Shown here piece after piece: positions 10,518-21,201 of a DNA stretch of 64,000 nt (position 1 is its first letter; each line of letters begins with the position of its first letter). Made by a program: the position numbers and the translations under genes. This DNA is from Immersiella caudata (lineage: Eukaryota; Ascomycota; Sordariomycetes; Sordariales; Lasiosphaeriaceae): positions 496,001-560,000 of the forward strand of contig JAULSU010000001.1 of assembly GCA_030512335.1 (NCBI GenBank), given 5' to 3'. The notes beneath the pieces were generated by a model. That model made no database searches and was not told where the DNA came from. It saw nothing but the letters and a program-made list of their open reading frames with translations.

Positions 10518-13500
10518 ATGCGGCGGAATCGCACTCCGCCTCCTCCGGCCTACCGGGCCCTGGCCCACCACCATGCGCACCATGGCGCGGGAGCCCAGAC
10601 GGGCCAGCAACAGGCCCAGGGCTCTGTATCGTCCATGATCAGGTCGTTCAATGTCGAAGCGAACCCGACGCGGCCCATGCGCCCCTCCCCGCTGACGGCT
10701 TCGACCATTCCAGATATGCCGCTCGACCTGGTCGATCGCATCCGGTCCTTTCCCCTCTTCATGTCTGCCCCGGAAGATTTCCTGGTCGCCATCGGCGCCC
10801 ATTTAAGACCCCAGATCCACTCGGCACACGACCACATCCTCACCGAGGGCGACGAAGCAAAAGCAATGTATTGGCTGGTCCGCGGCGTCGTCGCCGTCAC
10901 CTCTCGAGATGGCGAGGCCGTCTACGCCGAGCTCAAGCCGGGTGCCTTCTTCGGAGAAATCGGCGTCCTCATGGACGTGCCAAGGACGGCAACCATCGTG
11001 GCGAGGACGAAATGCCTGCTCGTCGTGCTCAAGAAGGAGGACCTGCAGGCAGAGCTCCCCAAGTACCCCGACATGGAGAAGGCCATTCGACAGGAGGCGC
11101 AGGAGCGGTTGACCATCCTCAAGAAAAAGCGCCAAGAGAGCGGACAGGTGGGCAAGCTCCCCGACAACGACGGCCCCAAGCTTGCGCGGGAAGCGGCCCC
11201 GGGCGAAGTCAGCACAGGAGAGGTTGGCGTCATCAAGGAGGGCGGTGCTGTGAACACTAAGAAACGGAAATCACCGAGCCCTGGGGTCATCGAAGATCCG
11301 GCCATCAGCGGCAGCGCGCTTGGTAGCGGTTACGTTAACATCCGGAAAACGCTCAAGGAGCTCCCGCTCTTCTCGACGCTTCCTCCCGATATCCTGCATT
11401 TCATCGGCCTTAGCGCTCAACCAAAAACCTATACCCCCTTTACCGATATCATCCGCCAAGGGAGTCCTGGCAACGAAATCTTCTTCATCGTCCGGGGAGA
11501 AGCCGAGGTAATACACGAAACACCGAGCCCCCCGAATCCTCAACGTACCGCAAGAGCATCCTACATGCGACCGAGGCTGAAGCAGGGTCAATACTTTGGG
11601 GAGGTTTCGAGTCTGGGTCTTTCAGAAGGGAGGACAGCTACCGTTCGGTCCATCACAGCAGTGGAGTGCTTGATGGTTGGCGGCGAGGCCCTCGACGAGC
11701 TCTGGAAACGCTGCCCGCCGGAAATAAAGTCGCAGGTAGAAGAAACAGCGAAGCAACGGTACCAACGCTCCGACGATGATGTCGAAATGGAGGATGTTGA
11801 AAGCCGCGCACTTTCCGACGACGAGCGGTCATCAACGCCACCAAAGCAAGTCATGCTCCCGCAGGTCACGTTTACCACGCCCTCAAAACCAGCCTCGCCG
11901 ACCAAAGCCGATGCCGAGACGCGGCAGCCATCGGACCCAGACCCGTATCTGAGCGTCGACATGGAAAACCTTCGTAACCGTCGGCGCAACTCTCTAGCGC
12001 CACCTACTCCACAGACGGACTCCTCCACCATAGTCAGCCCTACGAAACCGAGCGCACCCGACAACAATGCCCTCAAGATTTTTTGCCCATCCCCATCTCC
12101 GTCTGTCCCTTCGGGCTCTCGCGATGACTCCCCACTGCCTGCCAAACGCGCACGGACTGTTCCCCGAAGCTCTGCGTCGGCGGCGACGGAAATCGGGGGG
12201 ATCATTCTCTCGGACGATGCTCTAGTATCCGTCTTCAAGCACATGGATCTTCTAGAGCTAATTCGGCTGAGAGCGGTGAGCAAAAAGTGGCGGCAGCTAC
12301 TGACCGAAAGCCCACGACTTTGCACACATGTCGACCTCGGGCCCCTAAACCGAAAAGTGAATGATTGGTCACTCGCCAACATCATCGCCCCATTCATCGG
12401 CTTGCGCCCGGTGGAGATCGATCTCAGCAACTGCTTCCACATCACGGACGAAGGCTTCCAGGCTTTGTGGCGCACATGCGGCAAAAACGTGAAGACTTGG
12501 AAGATGAAGAGTGTCTGGGACGTGTCTGCAGGTCAGATTCTGGAGATGAGCGAGAATAACAAGGGCCTGGAAGAGGTGGACTGGAGCAACTGCCGCAAAG
12601 TAGGCGACAACCTGCTTGCGAGGGTCGTTGGCTGGGTCGTTCCGGAACAACCTCCGGCTCGAGAAAACGCCAAGAACGTTGTCATCTCCAGCTCGGCAGC
12701 GAAAGGCAGGAGGGCATCTCAGCATCAGCAGAAGATGGAGAAACAGAACGCCATTCAGTCCGCGGCACCCGCCCCTCCGCCACCCGGCACTGTTATAGGA
12801 TGCCCCCATCTCCGCCGGCTTAATCTGTCATACTGCAAGCACATTACGGACCGCTCCATGGCTCACCTTGCGGCCCACGCAGCCAATCGGTTGGAATCAT
12901 TGACTCTCACGCGTTGCACGTCAATCACAGATGCTGGCTTTCAGGCGTGGGCGCCGTACCGGTTTAACGAGCTGACCCACCTCTGCTTGGCAGACTGCAC
13001 CTACCTTTCAGACAACAGCATCATCGCCTTGGTCAACGCCGCGAAGAACTTGACGCATTTGGATCTCAGCTTCTGCTGTGCCCTTTCTGATACAGCAACT
13101 GAGGTTGTTGCTCTCGGCTTGCCGCTCCTCCGCGAACTCAGGCTCGCCTTTTGCGGGAGCGCAGTCAGCGACACCAGCCTTGGGTGCGTCGCTCTTCACC
13201 TCAATGAGCTCCGGGGTCTCAGCGTTCGTGGCTGCGTTCGCGTTACCGGAAACGGTGTGGAAAACGTGCTGGAGGGCTGCGGGCGCCTCGAGTGGCTGGA
13301 CGTCAGCCAGTGCAAAAACCTCGGCGGCTGGCTCATCGGCGGAGGCGTCGAACGCTGGGGTTTCGATGAGCGTGGGAAGGGCGGAAAGATCGAAGGCTGG
13401 AAGATTCCCGGCGCCAGAGTCGCCAAAGCCCAGGGCGGCAAGATGGGTCCGGGCGGAGTCGGCGGGGGCATTGCAGTCAACCACAAGGTGGCTGGCAACT

Positions 13501-13622
13501 TCAAAGTTTTGGGTCCAGGACCGGTAATGCGACCGGTGATCCCCCCTAGGGGCGCGACCAACCGCCGGGTTAGGAAACCGGTGAAATTCGTGGTGGAGAA
13601 GGGCGTTGGCGGCCTGAGATGA
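10518..13622 (+). CDS. Double cyclic-nucleotide-binding, F-box and LRR protein (1034 aa, no intron)
   Basis: One uninterrupted frame. Residues about 77-191 form a cyclic-nucleotide-binding (CNB) domain with the phosphate-binding-cassette core FFGEIGVLMDVPRTATI, which keeps the Glu and Arg that hold ribose and phosphate in PKA-type domains. Residues about 282-407 form a second CNB with YFGEVSSLGLSEGRTATV, again with Glu and Arg. After a Ser/Pro-rich linker there is an F-box at about 563-595 (SDDALVSVFKHMDLLELIRL) and, from about 628 to 945, GRR1/AMN1-type leucine-rich repeats (LNLSYCKHITD, LDLSFCCALSD, LDVSQCKNLGG). F-box proteins load substrates onto SCF ubiquitin ligases through Skp1; LRRs usually bind the substrate. 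The ATG at 10518 is preferred to one at 10425 because the family-like Pro/His-rich start follows it. The tail is basic and Gly-rich. I recall similar uncharacterised proteins in other filamentous ascomycetes; the ligand is unknown. Confidence 0.9.
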   Translation: MRRNRTPPPPAYRALAHHHAHHGAGAQTGQQQAQGSVSSMIRSFNVEANPTRPMRPSPLTASTIPDMPLDLVDRIRSFPLFMSAPEDFLVAIGAHLRPQIHSAHDHILTEGDEAKAMYWLVRGVVAVTSRDGEAVYAELKPGAFFGEIGVLMDVPRTATIVARTKCLLVVLKKEDLQAELPKYPDMEKAIRQEAQERLTILKKKRQESGQVGKLPDNDGPKLAREAAPGEVSTGEVGVIKEGGAVNTKKRKSPSPGVIEDPAISGSALGSGYVNIRKTLKELPLFSTLPPDILHFIGLSAQPKTYTPFTDIIRQGSPGNEIFFIVRGEAEVIHETPSPPNPQRTARASYMRPRLKQGQYFGEVSSLGLSEGRTATVRSITAVECLMVGGEALDELWKRCPPEIKSQVEETAKQRYQRSDDDVEMEDVESRALSDDERSSTPPKQVMLPQVTFTTPSKPASPTKADAETRQPSDPDPYLSVDMENLRNRRRNSLAPPTPQTDSSTIVSPTKPSAPDNNALKIFCPSPSPSVPSGSRDDSPLPAKRARTVPRSSASAATEIGGIILSDDALVSVFKHMDLLELIRLRAVSKKWRQLLTESPRLCTHVDLGPLNRKVNDWSLANIIAPFIGLRPVEIDLSNCFHITDEGFQALWRTCGKNVKTWKMKSVWDVSAGQILEMSENNKGLEEVDWSNCRKVGDNLLARVVGWVVPEQPPARENAKNVVISSSAAKGRRASQHQQKMEKQNAIQSAAPAPPPPGTVIGCPHLRRLNLSYCKHITDRSMAHLAAHAANRLESLTLTRCTSITDAGFQAWAPYRFNELTHLCLADCTYLSDNSIIALVNAAKNLTHLDLSFCCALSDTATEVVALGLPLLRELRLAFCGSAVSDTSLGCVALHLNELRGLSVRGCVRVTGNGVENVLEGCGRLEWLDVSQCKNLGGWLIGGGVERWGFDERGKGGKIEGWKIPGARVAKAQGGKMGPGGVGGGIAVNHKVAGNFKVLGPGPVMRPVIPPRGATNRRVRKPVKFVVEKGVGGLR

Positions 13623-14102
13623 TGTCATGTCTAATGAGGCTAGCGGAACACATGTCCATCGTCGAAGGGAGGCGGAAGGATTGTACATGACGACTTACGA
13701 TGGCGCGCATGCGAACCACGATGAACACTAATGTCACGTAACGGCCGGACTTTACACGGCAGCATCACACATAGAATCGCGCCGAGGGCTGAGCCACTGG
13801 CCAGTAGACGGTGACGGCATTGGGTAGTACATTTCTTGGATCAGTATCGCAAACAGGGTCAGGGTTGGAATCAGGAAGGGCTTGATACCCCATTTCATGT
13901 GTTTAGGTGGCGGTCTGAATAAAGAGCATGCTTTAATCATTGCCACTGCTTGTTGTGGTGTGATTGTGACCAGAGGTGATGGCAGAGTCAGGGGCTGCAC
14001 CCGGTTGACTCACTGCAGCCCTGGCAATGCTGTCCTGCAGCACAACGACAGACGACAGCCAAAAATATGGTCTGATCAAAAACATGAAGAACAAAAAGAA
14101 AA
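13623..14102. other. Intergenic region before the tRNA
   Basis: 3' flank of the F-box gene and downstream flank of the minus-strand tRNA. The sequence just past the tRNA 3' end is A-rich (14080-14102), which on the minus strand is T-rich as expected of an RNA polymerase III terminator. No gene seen. Confidence 0.4.
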
Positions 14103-14210
14103 CACCCGACGTGGGGCTCGAACCCACGACCTTAAGATGAAACCCCAGCACTCTCTTGTCTCAAGAGGTGATGTAGAAGTCTTACGCGCTACCAATTGCG
14201 CCAGCCGGGC
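14103..14210 (-). tRNA. tRNA-Arg (anticodon TCT) with intron
   Basis: On the minus strand the acceptor stem GCCCGGC pairs with GTCGGGT, with discriminator G at 14103. The D arm (GCGC AATTGGTA GCGC), the anticodon stem TAAGA/TCTTA and the T arm (GTGGG TTCGAGC CCCAC) all pair fully. The anticodon TCT occupies 14177-14175. A 35-nt intron (14173-14139) lies one base 3' of the anticodon, the usual place, leaving the loop CTTCTAA. The layout resembles yeast tRNA-Arg(UCU). Confidence 0.93.
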
Positions 14211-15014
14211 ATTTGTTTCAAAGGGGATGCATGTGATGATCGATAATTGTGGTTCTAAACCGTGCCCTGCCCTGATTCTGTGGAACAAGGTCTTGGGAGC
14301 AGCATAAACTTTTTTTCTTTTACTTTGGGGTACCCTGTGCTTTCCACGTTTTCGTCCGATCTTTTGGTTTGCTGGCGGCGGAGCGGATGGTGGGGATGGT
14401 GGAGCCGCAGCGGTGAACAATGGAGTTGTGTGCAGCGGTGCAGCGGTGACGCTGGCTCCTCATGACAAAATAATCGAGACGCTTGTCACTGCAACAAACC
14501 TCTAATGATTGCTGGATCAACAAACCCCCCAATATTCTCAAGCTCTGTTAAGAAATTGGTGGAGTAATGACTGGGTATTAGAAAGCAATTGATTTTAATC
14601 GATTTGCTACAAAATTGACTGACTATCACTTCGTTAAAGCTGGGGGTAATGTTGCAAGTGGTACAGGCGTCTCGGTTTTTTTTTGTCATGGGGGAGCCCG
14701 GGTTTTTATGGCCGCACTGCAGTGTAGTGCAGGGCATATCTACTGGCTAGCCATTGCCAGAGCGGATGTAGGGTACGATCTATCAGCGGTATCGGCATTG
14801 GGAGAGGGGCGGATTGTCAGCAGTACCGGATCGGAGGAAAGGGAATGGCGGTGCCGTGGACGGAGAGTATGCAGGTGGTTCCGACCGTTGCCAGCTGCGC
14901 GCAGGATTGCCGGGATGGGACCGTGAGTCATTGGGATGGTGAACCGGATACCCAACGTTGGGGATAGGATAACATTACAGACACAGCAAGGAATTACGAT
15001 TCGGTTTTGACAAG
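14211..15014. other. Spacer with an AT-rich block
   Basis: No gene seen. About 14500-14660 is clearly AT-richer than the surrounding DNA, as old mobile-element debris beside tRNA genes sometimes is; I found no transposase or terminal repeats. The last part is the presumed promoter of the Nudix gene. Confidence 0.4.
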
Positions 15015-15620
15015 ATGGCGTCGTCGAACCCAGTCGTGAGAGTTGGTGTTGCGGCGGTTGTGAAGAATGCAATGGGGAAGATGGTTGTTGGTGTTCGCAA
15101 GGGGAATTCCCATGGTATTGGTGTGTACTTCTTTTCTCTTAAAATATCGTTTACCGAGCTGTTGGAGGGCGAGAAGCTTACTTTTGAGCGTTCAAGGTCA
15201 CTGGCAATTTCCCGGAGGCCATCTCGAGTTTGGCGAGACACCGCTCCAATGCGCAGAGCGGGAAACGCTTGAAGAGACGGGCCTCCAAGTCCATGCTGAG
15301 AAGATTGTCGCGGTAACAAACGACATATTTCGAGAAAACAACAAGCAATACATTACCTTGTTTGTGGTGTGTCAGAGAACCGGTGCTAGTGAGAATCAGG
15401 AGCCTATGGTAAGCGTTGCTATTGACGAAGGCACAAATATCAGTACTGATGGTGCGTGATCCAGACCCTGGAGCCAGAGAAGTGCGAAGGTTGGTCATGG
15501 AAGAGTTGGGCGGAGATCAGGGAGTATCTCAATGCACAATCGGTGGATGGACAACAAACACTGTTTCTCCCTATCATCAACTTGCTCAAGGACTACCCTA
15601 ATATCGAAGATTTGATGTAG
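15015..15620 (+). CDS. Nudix hydrolase (157 aa, 2 introns)
   Basis: Exons 15015-15120, 15197-15408 and 15465-15620; introns of 76 nt (GTGTGT...CAAG) and 56 nt (GTAAGC...CCAG). The Nudix box spans the start of exon 2: GGHLEFGE, then seven residues, RETLEETG, which fits GX5EX7REUXEEXGU except for Thr at the first U position. Nudix enzymes hydrolyse nucleoside diphosphates linked to another moiety, with Mg2+ held by the REXXEE glutamates. The SHGIGHWQFPGGHLEF context resembles small cytosolic fungal members close to MutT/NUDT15, whose substrates are modified (d)NTPs; the substrate here is not shown. The C-terminal segment LEPEKCEGWSWKSW is typical of that group. The stop lies 48 nt from the stop of the opposing Clr5 gene, so the transcripts probably overlap. 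Confidence 0.9.
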
Positions 15621-15668
15621 TGGTCAGTATTTTCTGTCATCCCAGGGGGAAATAACTACAATGCGGCT

Positions 15669-16867
15669 TCAAACTTGACACCTGACAATAGAATTGTCTT
15701 GCAAGAAAATAACATCCCTAGAAAGATGTATGCGGCCGACTCTGATCATCTCACCAATCACTTCCTCCTGAAGAAACAAAGAAAAATGACTCCAGTGTCC
15801 TGGCGTCTCAGTAAAAGCATACCTCATCCCCGCCACAGCGGAGGCCATGGGGTGATCTCCAAGTCTGATGCGAATGAGCCGAGTAACATAGTCCAGATAG
15901 ATCTTCAGAGCGTCATCAAGAATCCGATGGCAGTCGAGGAGTGGGCCGTCCTTGCAACTCTCAGAAGATATTCGGCCAAGTGACAGTCCAAGTAACGAGT
16001 AGGGCTCCAAAAGACAGACTTTGAGCAATGCTTCCCAGTTTGAACAGTGCAAAACCAGACTAATTTGGGAAAACGACCAGTCCAGGTAGATCCGTGCAAA
16101 CTTGTGATTCCCGGAGAGCAGCATACCGAGGCCATGGTAGAAACCAGACATGATCCAGTTGCTCTTGTTGAGTCTGCATGGATTGATTTCGGGGGGGCAG
16201 TATCCGAGGAATAGTGACATGTGGCGAATGGTTCGGAACTTGTGCCGGGACATCTCGTCGTCCACAGGTAACCTGAGCCAGGTCAGGCGGGTTGCATGTT
16301 CTTTGATTGACTCAATGAAGGGCGTGCCCCTCGAATTAGTGCAGGGGTCTAGTAGCGTTGACTTGACGGATGTCCTTCGTGACACAGATCGAAGGCATGT
16401 CTGTTCCCCCGCAAGGGGAGGCCGGCGTCGTGTGGGTTTGTTTGAAGTTGATCTAGGCTTGTATTTACGCCAGTTCCATTTTGAGAACTGAGTTCGATAC
16501 ATTTTGCGACTGCAAGCGCACATGTATTCGTCAGTATCAAACAGAAGATCTTCACTTGGAGAACGTGCCTTGCAGAAAACTGGTGATTGACCTTCATTAT
16601 GGCCGCCACGTCGTCAACTGGGAGGTTCAATTCCAGATAAAGCTTTCCGATATTCGTCTTTTGAATTTCCCAATGCTCCTCAGTTTCGGGTTTCCAGAGT
16701 GTCGGCGCCAAGAGCGGCGTTTCGATCCCGTGTGTTTGGCTAGAGCAAGCGGTCAGCACCGTGGCAAGTTCATTGCGGCAGCTGGAGTTGGTGTTTGTCG
16801 TAGACCTACTCGATTTCAGCGGTATTGCTTGGTACGCTGGGTGACGCGATCGCGGCCATCTAGACAA
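15669..16867 (-). CDS. Clr5-domain protein (379 aa, 1 GC-AG intron)
   Basis: Exons 16867-16569 and 16509-15669 on the minus strand. The Clr5 domain (named after a fission-yeast silencing factor and found widely in fungi as a probable DNA-binding module) begins HWEIQKTNIGKLYLELNLP and continues with the IMKVNHQFSAS and MYRTQFSKWNWRKYK parts. It is only complete if the 59-nt intron 16568-16510 uses a GC donor (AAG|GCACGT) and the acceptor TTGCAG; no GT donor restores both frame and motif. The rest of the protein has no domain I recognise and resembles the divergent tails of other Clr5 proteins. The start at 16867 is the first ATG in frame; an upstream exon cannot be excluded. Codon use is less GC-biased than in neighbouring genes. 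Confidence 0.75.
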
Positions 16868-18137
16868 TATCCGTCAGATCTGCGAGTCGCTGAATTTGAC
16901 TCTGCTGCTGTCGTTCCTCCTAGAAGCGGAAGTGATTGCATTTTGAGAGGGGATCGTCATGCGCAGACGAGATGCGGCTCCGGGTTATCTAAGCCTGTAC
17001 ATCGAGCGTGGTGCGAGCATCTCCAGGCCTTGGTCACGGTCGACGGGGCGTCTGCCAACCAATTTGACGGCTGAGATGCTGCATGCGAGGGGTTTTTACT
17101 TGCATTGCCCATGCAGTTGATGGTACAGCATCGCGCCTGGCCAATGACACATCGAGAGCGCTCAAGGGACCCGACATGTCATGGCGACGCCTTGGTTGTA
17201 CGGATATGAGAGAGAATCGTTGCCTGCTGGTTGATGGGTAACCACCTTCGAGCCTCGTATTACTGGCTTGCGAAAAGCATGTGTCCTTTTTGTCACCAGC
17301 CGATCTCGGCACCGCGGGGTGGCGGGACATCCCGACGCTGGTACCCGGACTGAATTGGTTCGGCAATCCCGCGCTACCTGGCCGCTAAAAGCATGTACCC
17401 TCGAGGGAGACAAAACCGTTGGACACGCATCGGGCGTTCTTAGTGTTGCAGAGACAGCCAGACGAAGGAGCGGCAAGGCTGAAGTGACCCGTCTTGACCT
17501 GGGGGGTTGGAGGAAGTCCACAGCCAAGGTTGGAGTTTCTGAGGTTGGTGGACCTTGGAACTTCGATTCGGCAACCTGACAAAGCTGAAACCATCGACCC
17601 TTCCTAGAGGAGCGCATCATCGGTGCAATGAAAACCAGAAACACCTCCTTGAGTCCAGGAAAAGAGGTGTGATGTCTGCCATGGAGAAGCCCGTAGCGGC
17701 TGAGAGTTCGGAAGCGACGGGAAGCGGCCTGAGCGCCCAGCAAAGGAGCCAAGCCTTTGAAGGCTCAGCAGGCGCAGGGATTTCCGCCATGGCGCATTGG
17801 CCACCAAACGCAGACGGACCCCACTCTTTCTTACTCCAGGCGGGACCTGACGGTTGGGATCTTTGCCCAGATTTCCAGACTCACACCTGTGCCGCCTCAA
17901 TCAGTGCTCCTCAGCAATGCTCACCTACTTTCGTCGGCCTCCCTGTCCGCCGCCTCACTAGTGACACCGAGGATTTTCAACAGCTTCGACGCCGGTCACA
18001 TCGTACAAGCCGGCGACAATACTCGGAAACCTCTATTACACGGCCCGCTCCCGATTCGTTCGCTGACTGACCCCGCCACCAGTCGATCGCACTGCGCCGC
18101 GCCGCCTGTTGGACATTGGAATCCCGTCCCCGCCGCC
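16868..18137. other. Upstream region of the Zn2Cys6 gene
   Basis: No supported gene. The frame of the next gene stays open upstream for about 125 codons without an ATG in good context or family resemblance, so this is treated as promoter and leader. The first part is the 5' flank of the Clr5 gene. Confidence 0.45.
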
Positions 18138-21100
18138 ATGGCTGGAGGCGACTCAAGTTGGAGCCCTCGGGCGCCGGCGTCCGAGGCTTCGAATAACGAC
18201 GCGCTTTCGGTATCGGCCAGCCAGGACGGCTTCGACCCCCAGCAAATACAAGCAATGGCGCGACACCCGCCCCCCGGCGCTTCTGTTTACCCTCCCAATG
18301 CCGCCGTTTCCAGCGTCATGAACCCTCGCAGTTGTGTCACTTGCCGGAGGAGGAAGGTATGTGCCAACTGCACTTGGCGCAAACCCTGAGAGCAAGCCCA
18401 TGCTGACTGTTCGTCAGGTACGATGCGACAAACTCATGCCCTGTTCCAACTGCCGAAGGGCCCAGATCCCTTGCATATTCCCTGCTCCGGGCAGGGCGCC
18501 GCGCCGACCGCGACCCAAAGACCCAAACGCGCCGTCAAAACAACCGTCGAGCGAGCGAGAGTTGGAGTTGATGAAGCGTCTGCGGAAACTAGAAGGCATT
18601 GTGGAAGAGCTCAGCGGCCAAATCGAAATCGAGGCCCCGCGCCAAACCTCCAGTGCCAGTGTGGGCAACTCGCCCGAGTCCGCTCCAAAAAGAGGGATAG
18701 AGGATGTTGCCGGTCGAAGACATGACAGTGCTGCCAGCGCGAGCGGTAGTAGCCATGGCCATGGGTCTCCAGCCTCAGCACCTCCCGGGAGGGCGACTGG
18801 TTCCAGTTTCGGGCTGATGAGGAAGTCTTCCGATGTTCACAAGCAGTTCGGCCGTCTTGTTCTCAACGACAAAGGGGTCACACGATACGTCAGCAGCGCA
18901 TTTTGGACCTCGATCAACGACGAGGTACAGATGCTACTCCTTCGATGCAGTAGGCATTGTAGCTAACATGTTCGGCAGCTGGACGAGATCCGACAAGAAA
19001 CGCATGAGCTCACTGAAGAAGACTCTGATGAATATGATCTAGAAGCATCACCAGAGTCAGCCGCTCAAGAGAAGAATCTGATGAATCATCAATCGTTTAT
19101 TATGGGATACCGTTCCGCAGACGTGGATCTCCGCCCCCTACATCCTCTCCCGTCACAAATACCATTCATGTGGCAGGTCTACCAAGAAAATGTCGACCCA
19201 ATACTCAAAATCCTTCATGTGCCAACCACGACAAAACTCATACGAGAGGTTCGCACGAGCCTTGAAAATCTTACGCCATCTACAGAAGCCTTGATGTTCT
19301 CTATTTACTATGCTGCGATCACCTCGCTGGACGAGGAAGAGGTATGAGCCCACTCTCAGCCCATCTCTATCCGCATGTTTTCTGACGTGTGCTAGGTCAA
19401 ACTCAACTTTGGTGCCGAAAAAGACTTCCTGCTGCAGCAGTACCGCTTTGCCTTGGAACAGGCCCTGGCAAAGTCCAACTTCATAACGAGCCCTGATCTG
19501 ACCATCGCACAAGCATTCATCCTCTTCCTTGTTCTCGTGAGGCGGCATGATGACACCAGATTCTGCTGGACCCTCACGGGGTTGCTGATCCGCGTCAGTC
19601 AAGCCCTTGGGTTACATCGCGACGGCACCCATTTCCCCAATCTCTCGCCGTTTGAGATCGAGATCCGCCGGCGTTGCTTCTGGGCCGTGTGCGTTTTGGA
19701 CCTTCGGTCTGCCGAGGACCAAGGGACCGACCTTACCATCATGGATGGATTCTTTGATACTCAAGCTCCTCTTAACATCAGTGACGAGGACATCTCCCCG
19801 GAAAGCACCGAACTCCCCAAGCCGAGGGTAGGTCCAGCGGACATGACGTTCTCGCTCATTCGATACAAGATCTGCTCTGTGGCCAGGAGGATACATATGG
19901 CTTCCTTGCCTTTGGTTGCCAACGTGTACAGCCGGGACGCCGCAAGCACCCTGGAAGAGCGCGAGGCGATGCTACTCGAAGTTCACAAACGAGTGGAGGA
20001 CATGTACCTGAAGAGCCCAGATTGCGACAATAACCCGATGTACTGGACGGCTGCAAATATTGCTCGACTCATCGTCGCAAAAATGACGCTCATCATTTAT
20101 CAGTCCAGCCTCTTTCCTGGGCCGGGCAGTGGCGAATTGACCGAGGAGAAGCGCACCTCTCTCTTCAACAGGGCTACCGAGATCTTTGAGTACAGCTACA
20201 TTCTCAACACGGATCCACGGTCTAAGCAATGGCGTTGGCTGTTCCAGACATACACACAACTCCATGCTGTGGCATACGTGCTCATTGAGGTGTCGCATCG
20301 GCCATGGAGTGCCACGGTTGAGCGCTCATGGTCAGCATTGAACATGGTGCTCTCGACTGGGAAACCATCCCTGCCCCAGTTTGACCTGGAGAAGATGGCA
20401 GACCACTCGGCTATCTGGTTGCCATTACGGAAACTGTATCTCAAAGCCAAGAGACACCGCGAGGCGGAGATCGCTCGCCTTAGAGCGGACCCTCAAGCCG
20501 CTCAGCAGGTCGAGCTTGAGGACAAGGCCAGGTCGCCTCCTGAGACGTTTGGTGCGTTGGCCAACTCGGTCAAGAACGTCATTGCCAACGAGCACTGGCG
20601 GAAGCTGGTCAATGCGCCACCGTTGCCAACACCAACTCCCGCCCCTGCCTCTGTGCAACTGCCCCCACAAGGCCCTACTTCAGCACCTACCATTCAGTCC
20701 GAAGCGAAGGACGTCACAATTGAGTCGCAGTTCAACAAAGCCGACGTGATGGATTTCCTGGACTCGGCGATGTCATCTGCGACATTTGAACCGCACTTCT
20801 TCCCGGCCATGTGGAGTCGGGCAGGCGAGTCACTGGCAAGCCAAACCCCCGAGTCGGTTTACGGGAACTCGACACCAGGCATGCAGAGGATGGATAACAT
20901 GGACGCATTTGGCTTGACCTCTCTTGCTAGTGACAACATTGGAACCTTGGCGCCACCAACCCAGGGGCACGGTGTCAACGGTGGTCTTCCGTCAACAATA
21001 TCACCGCTTCAAGACCACAACAACTTACCGCCCTGGATGTGGCCAGTGGCAGATCCGCCGCCAGTTCAAAACGTGGCCGCCATGGAAGAGTTGGATGTGA

Positions 21101-21201
21101 ACATGGACGAGGGATTTGATTGGCAGAATTGGCAAGAGAACCTTGGCAAATTTGATCTCGAAGGCACCGGGACTGGTGCTGCTTGGGGTTCTGGCATTTA
21201 A
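18138..21201 (+). CDS. Zn2Cys6 transcription factor with fungal-specific TF domain (964 aa, 3 introns)
   Basis: Exons 18138-18356, 18418-18924, 18979-19341 and 19396-21201; introns of 61, 54 and 54 nt, all GT-AG. The zinc cluster is split by the first intron, as often in fungi: Cys66 and Cys69 in CVTCRRRK, then CDKLMPCSNCRRAQIPC with the remaining four cysteines. A coiled segment (ELELMKRLRKLEGIVEEL) follows and probably mediates dimer formation. The middle of the protein carries the fungal_trans domain, recognisable from LLIRVSQALGLHRDGTHF and the RRRCFWAVCVLDLRSA segment. The C-terminus is long, low in order and ends in an acidic, Trp-containing stretch that may activate transcription. The start at 18138 has the context GCCGCCATGG. 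The target pathway cannot be deduced; the FAD monooxygenase 4 kb downstream is not obviously linked. Confidence 0.93.

Noticed and set aside
11588..12484. 298-codon frame on the minus strand inside the CNB/F-box gene
   Set aside because: Antisense shadow of a well-supported gene, without domains.
14211..15014. Mobile element beside the tRNA
   Set aside because: An AT-rich block is visible, but no terminal repeats, transposase motifs or duplications.
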